DNA of 64,000 bases from Lachnospiraceae bacterium (GTDB taxonomy: Bacteria; Bacillota; Clostridia; Lachnospirales; Lachnospiraceae), in assembly GCA_021770245.1 (NCBI GenBank), contig JAETRI010000002.1:1-64000 (forward strand), written 5' to 3'. Shown here piece after piece: positions 35,037 through 43,081 of this stretch (position 1 is its first letter; each line of letters starts with the position of its first letter). The translations under genes and the position numbers were made by a program. The notes under the pieces were generated by a model, which was not told where the DNA came from, ran no database searches, and saw nothing but the letters and a program-made list of their open reading frames with translations.

Positions 35037-36029
35037 ATGCGGGAAGTGAGGATCGGCGCAAATGAAGCCGGACAGAGGCTGGATAAATTCCTGAAAAAAT
35101 ATCTGCGGGAGGCCGGAAGCGGCTTTCTTTATAAAATGCTCCGGAAGAAGAACATCACGCGCAACGGCCGCCGGGCAGAAGGCAGCGAGATCCTGGCGGA
35201 AGGGGATGTGGTGAAATTTTTCCTGGCGGAGGAGACTCTGGAGCGATTCCGCGGACAGGAGATGCCAGGGAGCACCGGGACTTATCGGAGCGGGTATGAG
35301 CCGGCGGTCCTTTACGAGGATGCCAATATCCTCCTGGTGGATAAACCGACGGGGATGCTGACCCAGAAGGCTTCCCCGGGAGACTATTCGCTGAACGAAT
35401 GGCTTCTGGATTATCTGACCGGCCCTGGAAAGGTGTCCAAGGAGGAGCTGCGCGCCTTCCGCCCCTCCGTCTGCAACCGCCTCGACCGGAATACCAGCGG
35501 CCTTGTGATCTGCGGGAAATCGCTGGCCGGAAGCAGGAAGATGAGCGAACTGTTAAGAGAACACGGCCTGAGGAAATACTACCGCGCTCTGGCAGCGGGG
35601 GAAATGGCGGAAGACGGGATCGTGGAAAGCTGGCTCACAAAAGACCGAAAGACGAACCGGGTAAGGATTACCGCATCCGATCCGGACAGGCCGGATGCGG
35701 CCAGGATCCGGACGGGCTATCGGGTGCTGGATACGGCCGGAGGCTGCTGCTATCTGGAGGTAGAACTTTTCACCGGAAAGACGCACCAGATCCGGGCGCA
35801 GATGGCGGCCTTGGGCCATCCGCTTCTGGGAGACGGCAAATACGGGGACGAGGGAGTGAACGACCGCCTGCGCCGGGAGGGGGTGCGCTCCCAGATGCTC
35901 CATGCCTTCCGCCTGGAATTCCCTCCGCTCTCCGGCGCCTTCCGGGAGTTGTCGGGCAGGTGCTTCACCGCGCCGGAGCCGGAAGACTTCGGCCGGGTGA
36001 AACGGCTCCTGGGGATGCGGTCCGTCTGA
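35037..36029 (+). CDS. RluA-family 23S/tRNA pseudouridine synthase
   Basis: 330 residues. An N-terminal S4 RNA-binding domain (QRLDKFLKKYLREAGSGFLY) precedes the catalytic domain: ILLVDKPTGMLTQKASPGDY, CNRLDRNTSGLVICGKS with the catalytic Asp in R-L-D-R-N-T-S-G, and TGKTHQIRAQMAALGHPLLG. It isomerises uridine in rRNA or tRNA; the specific site cannot be told between RluC/RluD-like paralogues. GGAGG lies before the ATG, and it follows the two-TM protein closely. Confidence 0.88.
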   Translation: MREVRIGANEAGQRLDKFLKKYLREAGSGFLYKMLRKKNITRNGRRAEGSEILAEGDVVKFFLAEETLERFRGQEMPGSTGTYRSGYEPAVLYEDANILLVDKPTGMLTQKASPGDYSLNEWLLDYLTGPGKVSKEELRAFRPSVCNRLDRNTSGLVICGKSLAGSRKMSELLREHGLRKYYRALAAGEMAEDGIVESWLTKDRKTNRVRITASDPDRPDAARIRTGYRVLDTAGGCCYLEVELFTGKTHQIRAQMAALGHPLLGDGKYGDEGVNDRLRREGVRSQMLHAFRLEFPPLSGAFRELSGRCFTAPEPEDFGRVKRLLGMRSV

Positions 36030-36167
36030 TCCGTATGCGGTGCTGCGCGTACGTGGCCTGCGCCTCCCGATCATTTGAGCGGTATCCTGTGTGCGGCGGG
36101 ATGAAGTCTTGAAAGCGGGCGGCCTGACATTGAATAAAAATCCGTTTTGCGGTGAAGCGAGGGAAGT

Positions 36168-36704
36168 ATGGCGACCTGGAATTCCAGAGGGCTCCGCGGT
36201 TCCACGTTGGAGGAGCTGATCAATCGAACCAATGAAAAATATCGGGAGAACGGCCTTGCGCTGATCCAGAAGATCCCAACTCCCATCACGCCGATTAAGA
36301 TCGATAAGGATGAACGGCATATCACCCTGGCCTATTTTGACCAGAAGAGTACGGTGGACTATATCGGGGCCGTACAGGGGCTCCCGGTATGCTTCGACGC
36401 CAAGGAATGCGCCGTGGATACCTTTTCCCTGGCCAATATCCACGATCACCAGGTGAGTTTCATGGATGCCTTTGAAAAACAGGGCGGGATTGCCTTCTTC
36501 CTCATTTTTTATTCCCATAGGAATGCTTTTTATTACCTGCCTCTGGCCCATCTGAAATATTTCTGGGATCGGGCAAAGGAGGGCGGCCGGAAGAGCTTTC
36601 GCTATGAAGAATTGAACCCGGAATATTTTCTGCCCAGGAAGAACGGAATCCTGGTCCCTTATCTGGATATGCTCCAGAAGGATCTGGACGACCGGGCGGA
36701 CTGA
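36168..36704 (+). CDS. recU: Holliday junction resolvase RecU
   Basis: 178 residues, close to the usual length. RecU features: NSRGLRGSTLEELINRTNEKY, IQKIPTPITPIKID, TVDYIGAVQGLPVCFDAKEC with the catalytic D..E-x-K arrangement, and HQVSFMDAFEKQGGIAFFLI. It cleaves four-way junctions during homologous recombination and chromosome segregation. GCGAGGGAAGT precedes the ATG. In many Firmicutes recU lies beside pbp1A (ponA); here a NUDIX gene follows instead. Confidence 0.92.
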   Translation: MATWNSRGLRGSTLEELINRTNEKYRENGLALIQKIPTPITPIKIDKDERHITLAYFDQKSTVDYIGAVQGLPVCFDAKECAVDTFSLANIHDHQVSFMDAFEKQGGIAFFLIFYSHRNAFYYLPLAHLKYFWDRAKEGGRKSFRYEELNPEYFLPRKNGILVPYLDMLQKDLDDRAD

Positions 36705-36707
36705 CGC

Positions 36708-36868
36708 GCCAGGACAAACGCATGAACGGCCCTGCGCTACCCCTGTCCTGCGGACGCGCGGCCATAGCCGGTCAGGGTATGGAATGGCATGACCAAACCG
36801 CAATGCGAAACCACCGGTGCGAATTTCGCATCGCACAGCTGCAAAGAATGCGGCATGAAAGGATTGAT
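36708..36868 (+). repeat. Family 4 repeat (copy 2) plus palindromic leader of the NUDIX gene
   Basis: 36712-36745 repeats the ACAAACGCATGAACGG element seen after rnhA. At 36801-36828 an imperfect palindrome (arm ATGCGAAA..TTTCGCAT) is followed by GCACAGCTGCAAAG and ATGCGGCATGAAAGGATTG, clearly the same GC-rich module that gives the first TagF-like gene its ribosome binding site. AAAGGA lies five bases before ATG 36869. Confidence 0.65.
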
Positions 36869-37399
36869 ATGGAAAAACCGGTCACTACACTTTGTTATAT
36901 CGAACAAAACGGCTGCTATCTGATGCTGCACCGTATAAAAAAGAAAAATGACTTAAACGAGCATAAGTGGGTGGGGATCGGAGGCCATGCGGAGGAGGGG
37001 GAAAGTCCGGAGGACTGCCTCATGCGGGAAGCCCTGGAAGAAACGGGCCTGCGGCTGACTTCCTACCGGTTCCGCGGCCTGGTCACCTTCGTATCCGACA
37101 GGTGGGGGACGGAATACATGTGTCTCTATACGGCCGACGGATTTGAAGGCAGCATGACGGAGTGCGAGGAAGGTGTGCTGGAGTGGGTTTCCATGGACCG
37201 GATCGGGGAGCTGAATCTCTGGACGGGGGATTTGATCTTCTTCCGGCTCCTTCGGGAAGGGGCTCCCTTCTTTTCCCTGAAGCTTTGTTACGAAGGGGAC
37301 AGACTGGTATCGTGGCAGCTGAACGGACAGGAGTTCGGGGACGGGCTGCCCTCCGAGGAAAAGTGGAAGGAGATACTTGACAGCCTCGGCACCGTCTAG
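36869..37399 (+). CDS. NUDIX hydrolase (MutT/8-oxo-dGTP diphosphatase type)
   Basis: 176 residues from ATG 36869; the longer open frame is repeat-derived. The Nudix box is GHAEEGESPEDCLMREALEE followed by TGL, with the catalytic R-E-A-x-E-E intact. The sequence start (VTTLCYIEQNGCYLMLHRIKKKNDLNEHKWVGIGG, in parts) matches 8-oxo-dGTP diphosphatases of Firmicutes. It cleans oxidised nucleotides from the pool in the cytoplasm, although Nudix substrates are hard to predict. The his operon promoter starts inside its last codons. Confidence 0.85.
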   Translation: MEKPVTTLCYIEQNGCYLMLHRIKKKNDLNEHKWVGIGGHAEEGESPEDCLMREALEETGLRLTSYRFRGLVTFVSDRWGTEYMCLYTADGFEGSMTECEEGVLEWVSMDRIGELNLWTGDLIFFRLLREGAPFFSLKLCYEGDRLVSWQLNGQEFGDGLPSEEKWKEILDSLGTV

Positions 37400-37405
37400 T
37401 ATAGT
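37377..37405 (+). promoter_or_regulatory. Sigma-A promoter of the his operon
   Basis: TTGACA at 37377-37382, a 17-base spacer and TATAGT at 37400-37405 form a near-consensus promoter whose -35 lies within the NUDIX coding end. Transcription would start about 57 bases before hisZ. No T-box or leader attenuator fits in this short 5' region. Confidence 0.75.
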
Positions 37406-37468
37406 ATGGATAGTTTGCTTTTATAAAGTAGCACTGCATTGTGGTACAGCACAGAAGTGAGGAGGATT

Positions 37469-38716
37469 ATGGGAAAGGCATTGGTGCATACGCCGGAGGG
37501 CGTCAGGGACATATACGGGGAGGAATACAGGAGAAAACTGGCGGCGGAGGAGGGCATGCGCCGGGTACTGTCCTCCTACGGTTATCAGGATATCCAGACT
37601 CCCACCTTTGAATTCTTCGATGTTTTCAGCCGCGAGATCGGCACCACGCCCTCCCGGGAGCTGTATAAATTTTTCGATAAGGAAGGGAATACCCTGGTCC
37701 TGCGGCCGGATTTCACGCCGTCCATGGCCAGGTGCGCGGCCAAATATTTTATGGGAGAGAAGCTGCCCATCCGTTTTTCCTATCTGGGAAATACCTTTAC
37801 CAATACTTCCAGCCTGCAGGGCCGGCTGAAGGAGTCCACACAGCTGGGGGCGGAACTGATCCAGGAACCCTCGGTGGAGGCGGACGGGGAGATGATCGCC
37901 CTGATGGCGGAAGCTCTGATGGCGGCCGGTCTGGAAGAGTTCCAGATCAGCGTGGGCCATGTGGAGTATTTCAAGGGGATCTGCGCCCAGGCCGGTCTGG
38001 AAGAGGAGACGGAATGGGAGCTGCGTGAACTGATCTCCACCAAGAACTTTTTCGGGGCCCAGGAGCTTCTGGAAAGGAAGGCGGTGCGCAGGGATTATCA
38101 GGATGTTTTGCTGAAAATGTACGACCTGTTCGGATCAAGTCCCATCCTGGAGATGGCCAGAGGGCTTGTCAACAACGAGCGCTCCATCCAGGCAGTGGAA
38201 AGGCTGGAGGCCCTCTACCGGGTGCTGTGCGCCTACGGAGTGGAAAAGTATGTGTCCTTTGATTTAGGGCTTCTGAGCAAGTACCGTTATTACACGGGGA
38301 TCGTGTTCAAGGCCTATACCTATGGGGTGGGGGACGCGGTGGCGAAGGGAGGGCGGTACGATACCCTTTTAGGGTATTTCGGAAAACAAGCTCCGGCCGT
38401 CGGTTTTGTGGTGGTGGCGGACGACCTGCTGGAGGCCCTTTCCAGGCAGGGAAAAAGCCCCCGGATCCCTTCCTCCGGCGCGCTGATCGTCTATGAAAAG
38501 GGCCGGTTTGCGGATGCGTTGAGGGAAGCGCAGAGGATGCGCACAAGAGGGGAGTGTGTGGAACTGATTCCGGCTGCCGCGGACAAGGCTTCTCCCGACG
38601 CCTACAGGGAACGGGCCAGGGCATCCATGCGGAGCGAAATCCGTTATCTGAGAGCGGACGGGACGGACAGCGGCGAAACGGAGCGGGAAGCGGAAAGGAT
38701 AGAGGGAAATGGATGA
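37469..38716 (+). CDS. hisZ: HisZ, ATP phosphoribosyltransferase regulatory subunit
   Basis: 415 residues from ATG 37469, right after GAGGAGG. It is a histidyl-tRNA-synthetase-like protein without the anticodon-binding activity: motif 2-like LVLRPDFTPSMARCAAKYF, IRFSYLGNTFTN, and FDLGLLSKYRYYTGIVFKAY with KGGRYDTLLGYFG. It has no tRNA charging role; it forms the hetero-octamer with short-form HisG and mediates feedback by histidine. It overlaps hisG by 8 bases. Confidence 0.92.
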   Translation: MGKALVHTPEGVRDIYGEEYRRKLAAEEGMRRVLSSYGYQDIQTPTFEFFDVFSREIGTTPSRELYKFFDKEGNTLVLRPDFTPSMARCAAKYFMGEKLPIRFSYLGNTFTNTSSLQGRLKESTQLGAELIQEPSVEADGEMIALMAEALMAAGLEEFQISVGHVEYFKGICAQAGLEEETEWELRELISTKNFFGAQELLERKAVRRDYQDVLLKMYDLFGSSPILEMARGLVNNERSIQAVERLEALYRVLCAYGVEKYVSFDLGLLSKYRYYTGIVFKAYTYGVGDAVAKGGRYDTLLGYFGKQAPAVGFVVVADDLLEALSRQGKSPRIPSSGALIVYEKGRFADALREAQRMRTRGECVELIPAAADKASPDAYRERARASMRSEIRYLRADGTDSGETEREAERIEGNG

Positions 38717-39368
38717 AAAAAGATATTTGACCTTTGCCCTGGCCAAGGGGAGATTAGCCCAGAAGACCCTTTCCCTTTTGGAAACGGTGGGTATCACCTG
38801 TGAGGAAATGAAGGAAAAGGGCTCCAGAAAGCTCATCTTTGTCAACGAGGAACTGGGGGTGCGTTTTTTCCTCTCCAAGGGGCCCGACGTCCCCACCTAT
38901 GTGGAATACGGGGCGGCCGACATCGGCGTGGTGGGCAAGGATACCCTGCTGGAGGAGGGCAGACGCGTCTATGAGGTGCTGGATCTGGGCTTCGGGAAAT
39001 GCCGGATGTGCGTCTGCGGCCCGGCCCGGGCAAAGGAGCTTTTAAGGCATCACGAGATGATCCGGGTGGCCAGCAAATACCCGAATATCGCAAAGGACTA
39101 TTTTTATAATAAAAAGCATCAGACCGTGGATATCATCAAGCTGAACGGTTCGGTGGAGCTGGGACCGATCGTGGGGCTGGCCGACGTGATCGTGGACATC
39201 GTGGAGACGGGCGGCACCCTGAAGGAAAACGGTCTGGAGGTGCTGGAAGAGGTGTGCCCCCTGTCCGCCCGGATGATCGTCAACCAGGTGAGCATGCAGA
39301 TGCAGCCGGAACGGATTAAAACGCTGATCGGGGCGCTGCGGGAGGGCGTGGACAAGGCCTGCCTGTAA
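38709..39368 (+). CDS. hisG: ATP phosphoribosyltransferase, short form
   Basis: 219 residues, the length of the HisG_S type that needs HisZ (present next door) because it lacks the C-terminal regulatory domain. Motifs: LTFALAKGRLAQKTLSLL, GPDVPTYVEYGAADIGVVGKD and the PRPP-binding VIVDIVETGGTLKENGLEV. It condenses ATP with PRPP, the first step of histidine synthesis. The start overlaps hisZ. A repeat-filled gap of 169 bases then separates it from hisD. Confidence 0.95.
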   Translation: MDEKRYLTFALAKGRLAQKTLSLLETVGITCEEMKEKGSRKLIFVNEELGVRFFLSKGPDVPTYVEYGAADIGVVGKDTLLEEGRRVYEVLDLGFGKCRMCVCGPARAKELLRHHEMIRVASKYPNIAKDYFYNKKHQTVDIIKLNGSVELGPIVGLADVIVDIVETGGTLKENGLEVLEEVCPLSARMIVNQVSMQMQPERIKTLIGALREGVDKACL

Positions 39369-39537
39369 AAGGGACGGCCGGTACGCACGCCGAGGTGCAC
39401 AGGACGCGGCATGAAGGGACAGTGTGAGAAACAGGCCTGATGGCCTGTTTCTCACACGGCTATTTGCGCCGGAGCGTCGCAAATAGCTTTGATGGCAGAC
39501 CGCCCCGTCGCGTAAACGCTCCGGAATGGAGATTAAT
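39369..39537 (+). repeat. Structured palindromic leader between hisG and hisD
   Basis: GAAGGGACAGT precedes GTG 39424, which opens a 20-codon mini-ORF (MRNRPDGLFLTRLFAPERRK) ending at 39486. The GTG lies in a perfect 16-bp hairpin, 39422-39457 (arm GTGTGAGAAACAGGCC, loop TGAT). A second hairpin pairs 39459-39468 with 39478-39487; its loop 39469-39477 (CCGGAGCGT) is exactly complementary to 39516-39524, just before the hisD ribosome binding site ATGGAG. The same arrangement recurs at 51960-52088. Confidence 0.8.
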
Positions 39538-40830
39538 ATGAGGATATTGAAATTAACGCAGGAGACGAAGCGGGATCTGCTGGGCAGCCTGCTGAAGCGG
39601 AGCCCGAACAATTACGGGGAATACGAATCCGCGGTGGCGGATATCATCGCCGCCGTGCGGGAACGGGGAGACGAGGCTCTTTTCGACTATACGAAGCGGT
39701 TCGACCACTGCGACATGGATGCGGAGCGGATCCGCGTTACAAAAGAGGAGATCGAAGAGGCCTGCTCCGAGGTAGGGGACGAATTCCTAAAGGTGATGGA
39801 GAGATCCGCGGAGAATATCCGCGCATTCCACGCAAAGCAGCTTCGCACCAGTTGGTTTGATCCGAAACCGGACGGGACAATCCTGGGCATGCGCCTCACA
39901 CCGATCGCCACCTCCGGGGTATATGTGCCCGGCGGCAAGGCGGCTTATCCCTCCAGCGTGCTGATGAACGTGCTTCCTGCCAGAGTAGCGGGGGTGGGGC
40001 GGATCGTGATGGCCACGCCGCCCGGCCCGGACGGACGGGTGAATGCGGGTACGCTGGCGGCGGCGCATATTGCCGGCGTGGACGAAATCTATAAGGCGGG
40101 CGGCGCCCAGGCGATCGCGGCCATGGCCTTCGGCACGGAGAGCGTTCCCCGGGTGGACAAGATCACCGGCCCGGGAAATATCTTCGTGGCCCTGGCCAAG
40201 AAGGCCTGTTTCGGTTACGTGAGCATCGATTCCATCGCCGGGCCCAGCGAGATCCTGGTCCTGGCGGACGAAACGGCCAATCCCCGCTACGTGGCGGCGG
40301 ACCTGCTCAGCCAGGCGGAGCACGACGAGCTGGCCAGCGCCATTCTGGTGACCACCAGCGAGGAACTGGGGGAGAGGGTGGCCCGGGAGGTGGAAGGATT
40401 CCTGGCCATGCTCAGCCGCCGGGATATCATCAGGAAATCCCTGGAGAATTACGGCTATATCCTCATTGCGCAAAATCTGGAGGAGGCGGTGGAGGCGGCT
40501 AACGAGATCGCGTCGGAGCACTTGGAGATCCTGACGAAGGATCCCTTCTCGGTGATGACCCGGATCCGCAACGCGGGGGCCATTTTCCTGGGGGAATATT
40601 CCAGCGAACCCCTGGGGGACTATTATGCGGGCCCCAACCACATCTTACCCACCAACGGGACGGCGCGTTTCTTCTCCCCCTTGAATGTGGAGGATTTCAT
40701 GAAGAAGACGAGTATCGTATCCTACTCCCGAAACGCGCTGGAAGAGGCCCATGCGGACATCGAGTTTTTTGCCGAAAGGGAGGGGCTGACGGCCCATGCC
40801 AACTCCGTCAGAGTGAGGTTTGAGGACTGA
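39538..40830 (+). CDS. hisD: Histidinol dehydrogenase
   Basis: 430 residues from ATG 39538 (ATGGAG six bases upstream; ATG 39526 in frame is less likely). Complete family pattern: LTPIATSGVYVPGGKAAYPS, AGGAQAIAAMAFGTESV, KITGPGNIFVALAKK, IAGPSEILVLADE, QAEHDELASAILVT with the catalytic H-D-E-L, and YYAGPNHILPTNGTARFFSP. It oxidises histidinol to histidine in two NAD-dependent steps using zinc. Unusually it is preceded in mid-operon by the structured repeat leader. Confidence 0.95.
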   Translation: MRILKLTQETKRDLLGSLLKRSPNNYGEYESAVADIIAAVRERGDEALFDYTKRFDHCDMDAERIRVTKEEIEEACSEVGDEFLKVMERSAENIRAFHAKQLRTSWFDPKPDGTILGMRLTPIATSGVYVPGGKAAYPSSVLMNVLPARVAGVGRIVMATPPGPDGRVNAGTLAAAHIAGVDEIYKAGGAQAIAAMAFGTESVPRVDKITGPGNIFVALAKKACFGYVSIDSIAGPSEILVLADETANPRYVAADLLSQAEHDELASAILVTTSEELGERVAREVEGFLAMLSRRDIIRKSLENYGYILIAQNLEEAVEAANEIASEHLEILTKDPFSVMTRIRNAGAIFLGEYSSEPLGDYYAGPNHILPTNGTARFFSPLNVEDFMKKTSIVSYSRNALEEAHADIEFFAEREGLTAHANSVRVRFED

Positions 40831-40861
40831 AAAGCCCGGATCAGGGAAGGAGGAGCGCGTT

Positions 40862-41452
40862 ATGGAACATAGGACGGCATCCGTGGAACGGGTTACGAAG
40901 GAAACGGATATCCGCATGATCCTGGATCTGGACGGGAGCGGAAAAAGCGACATAAGCACCGGGATCGGGTTTTTTGACCATATGCTGGAGGGCTTTGCCA
41001 AACACGGTTTTTTTGATTTGACCCTACAGGTCAAGGGAGACCTGCAGGTGGACGGGCACCATACGGTGGAGGATACAGGGATCGTCCTGGGGGAAGCGAT
41101 TGCCCGGGCGGTCGGAGATAAGAGCGGCATCCGCAGATACGGCCATTTTATCCTGCCCATGGACGATGCGCTCTCCCTGTGCGCCGTGGATCTGTGCGGC
41201 AGGCCCTATTTCGTGTATGACTGCGCCTTTCCCGTCCCCATGATCGGACAGCTGGACGCCCAGCTGATCCGGGAATTCTTCTATGCCGTATCCTACAAAG
41301 CGGCCATGAACCTGCATCTGAAGATGCTGGAGGGACAAAACGGCCATCATATGGCGGAGGCCATGTTCAAATCCTTTGCCAAGGCGCTGGACATGGCGGC
41401 AGCGCCGGATCCGAGGGTTGACGGGGTACTCAGTACGAAGGGAAGCCTGTAA
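40862..41452 (+). CDS. hisB: Imidazoleglycerol-phosphate dehydratase
   Basis: 196 residues from ATG 40862, with GGAGG eight bases upstream. Metal-binding motifs IGFFDHMLEGFAKHGFFDL, DGHHTVEDTGIVLGEA, and EFFYAVSYKAAMNLHLKM with GQNGHHMAEAMFKSFAKAL are intact. Monofunctional (no phosphatase domain). Catalyses dehydration of imidazoleglycerol phosphate. Its stop is immediately followed by the palindromic mini-ORF that leads into hisIE. Confidence 0.95.
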   Translation: MEHRTASVERVTKETDIRMILDLDGSGKSDISTGIGFFDHMLEGFAKHGFFDLTLQVKGDLQVDGHHTVEDTGIVLGEAIARAVGDKSGIRRYGHFILPMDDALSLCAVDLCGRPYFVYDCAFPVPMIGQLDAQLIREFFYAVSYKAAMNLHLKMLEGQNGHHMAEAMFKSFAKALDMAAAPDPRVDGVLSTKGSL

Positions 41453-41534
41453 GTTGAGAAATAAGCCCGATGGCTTATTTCTCAACCGCAATTTTTGCCG
41501 CCTGCGCGAGACAGGAAGGAAGCGATACATATGA
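41453..41534 (+). repeat. Palindromic mini-ORF leader coupled to hisIE
   Basis: A perfect 15-bp hairpin (41453-41486, arm GTTGAGAAATAAGCC, loop CGAT) starts one base after the hisB stop. TTG 41454 opens a 26-codon ORF beginning [14 protein letters not shown]; its TGA at 41532-41534 overlaps the hisIE ATG (ATGA). GGGAAG lies eight bases before the TTG, in the end of hisB. Whether the peptide is made is unknown. Confidence 0.65.
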
Positions 41535-42817
41535 GCGTAAAAAAGTTTATTCCATGCATTTATCTTTATCAGAAGCGTGCCGTGAAAAGCTTAACGGACC
41601 GGACCGAGGTGAGCCTCGACCCGGTGGCTCTGGCCAGGGAATACGGGAGCTTTCCATGCGACGCCCTCCTGGTGTTCGACCTGTCCGTCCAGGACCGGGA
41701 GCATGAAGAAGTTTTTGACGTGCTGAAGGAAATCTGTACCGCGTCGGCGGTCCCCGTGATCGGGGCCGGACATATCCGGCGTGCGGAGGATGTGAAGAAG
41801 CTTCTGTACGCGGGCTGCCGCATGGCAGTGTTGGATTTGTCCAGGCAGGACAACCGGGAAATCCTTCGGGAAGTCTCCCTGAGATTCGGTTCCGACAGGC
41901 TGCTGGCGCAAGCGGACGGCAGGGAGGAGACGGAAGAGTACGCCGGCCTTTTGGAGCAGTATGTGTCCGCCCTCTTTCTGACGGAGACCGCTTCCTTCCG
42001 CGCCACGGCCGAAATCAGCCCGGTGCCCGTGATTCCCATGCTGCCCGAGATCGCTCTGGACAAGCTCATAGAAATCCTGAAAATCGAAAGGATTGGCGGG
42101 ATCGCAGGAAAGCTGGTGAACAAAAACATCAGGGAGCTCGGCGCGCTAAAGAAGCTCTGCCGGGAAAACGGCATTGAAACCGCGGCATTTTCTGCGGCGT
42201 TTTCCTGGACGGATTTTAAACTGAATTCCGACGGGATGGTCCCCGTGATCGTACAGGACTATAAGACGGATGAGGTACTGATGCAGGCCTACATGAATCA
42301 GGAGGCCTATGAAACCACCCTGCGCACGGGCCGGATGACCTATTACAGCAGGAGCCGGAAGGAACTTTGGATCAAAGGGGAAACCAGCGGGCACTACCAG
42401 TATGTGAAGTCCCTCTACGCGGACTGTGACATGGACACGATCCTGGCCAGGGTGGCGCAGGTCGGCGCGGCCTGCCACACCGGCGCCCACAGCTGTTTTT
42501 TTCATGAGATTTCCAACACACAGGAGGAGGACGGATACAACCCGGCGAAGGTGTTTGAGGACGTGTTCTCCGTGATTCTGGACCGGAAGGAGCATCCCAA
42601 GGAAGGCTCCTATACCAATTATTTGTTCGATAAGGGGATCGACAAGATCTTAAAGAAGCTGGGCGAGGAGGCCACGGAGATCGTCATAGCCGCCAAGAAC
42701 CCCAATCCCAATGAGATCAAATACGAGATCTGTGATTTCCTGTATCATATGATGGTGCTCATGGCGGAAAAGGGAGTAACCTGGGAAGAGATCACGGAAG
42801 AGCTGGCAAAGAGGTAG
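41531..42817 (+). CDS. hisIE: HisIE with an N-terminal degenerate HisA/HisF-like barrel
   Basis: 428 residues. The C-terminal half has phosphoribosyl-AMP cyclohydrolase ([35 protein letters not shown], zinc-type ACHTGAHSC) and then phosphoribosyl-ATP pyrophosphatase ([20 protein letters not shown]). The first ~220 residues resemble a HisA/HisF half-barrel repeat protein ([38 protein letters not shown]) but the catalytic Asp of HisF is replaced (C-I-Y-L for C-L-D-V). This part probably lost its isomerase or cyclase activity. No hisA, hisF, hisH or hisC are in the operon. Confidence 0.9.
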   Translation: MSVKKFIPCIYLYQKRAVKSLTDRTEVSLDPVALAREYGSFPCDALLVFDLSVQDREHEEVFDVLKEICTASAVPVIGAGHIRRAEDVKKLLYAGCRMAVLDLSRQDNREILREVSLRFGSDRLLAQADGREETEEYAGLLEQYVSALFLTETASFRATAEISPVPVIPMLPEIALDKLIEILKIERIGGIAGKLVNKNIRELGALKKLCRENGIETAAFSAAFSWTDFKLNSDGMVPVIVQDYKTDEVLMQAYMNQEAYETTLRTGRMTYYSRSRKELWIKGETSGHYQYVKSLYADCDMDTILARVAQVGAACHTGAHSCFFHEISNTQEEDGYNPAKVFEDVFSVILDRKEHPKEGSYTNYLFDKGIDKILKKLGEEATEIVIAAKNPNPNEIKYEICDFLYHMMVLMAEKGVTWEEITEELAKR

Positions 42818-43081
42818 GAGCCGTTCCCATCGGCTTAAGAAGCAGCGCCAAAGCGGCAGACGGCTTCCAGCAGGATCCTTCCCTGTGCGTCCCGGCGTCC
42901 TGGAGCCTGCGGGGTGTCTGAACTGTCACAGCCTGAAAAATAGTATGGAAAAAACAAAGGACGGTCGATTGCATTCCTGTCCGCAATCCCTTATACTGGA
43001 ATTATATTTGCAGACGGACGAAAGAAGGAAATGGGTAAGGACGCGTTCTGCCCGAATACCGGAAAAAGGGGGATTGCATTT
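42818..43081 (+). promoter_or_regulatory. Promoter region of the MATE gene
   Basis: TTGCAT at 42969-42974, 17 bases, then TATACT at 42992-42997 make a good sigma-A promoter. Upstream at 42890-42920, TGCGTCCCGGCGTCCTGGAG and the following bases repeat the sequence found at 25468. A GGGGG site precedes ATG 43082. Confidence 0.65.

Noticed and set aside
35553-36836. 427-codon minus-strand frame opposite the pseudouridine synthase and recU genes
   Set aside because: It spans two well-supported plus-strand genes and an intergenic repeat; the translation is Arg/Pro/His-rich and resembles no family.
37400-37468. T-box or His-leader attenuator before hisZ
   Set aside because: Only about 60 bases lie between the predicted transcription start and the ATG, too short for a T-box, and no run of His codons is present.
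39369-39537. Histidine-specific attenuator before hisD
   Set aside because: The leader mini-ORF has no His codons, and the same leader stands before an unrelated sugar gene at 52 kb.
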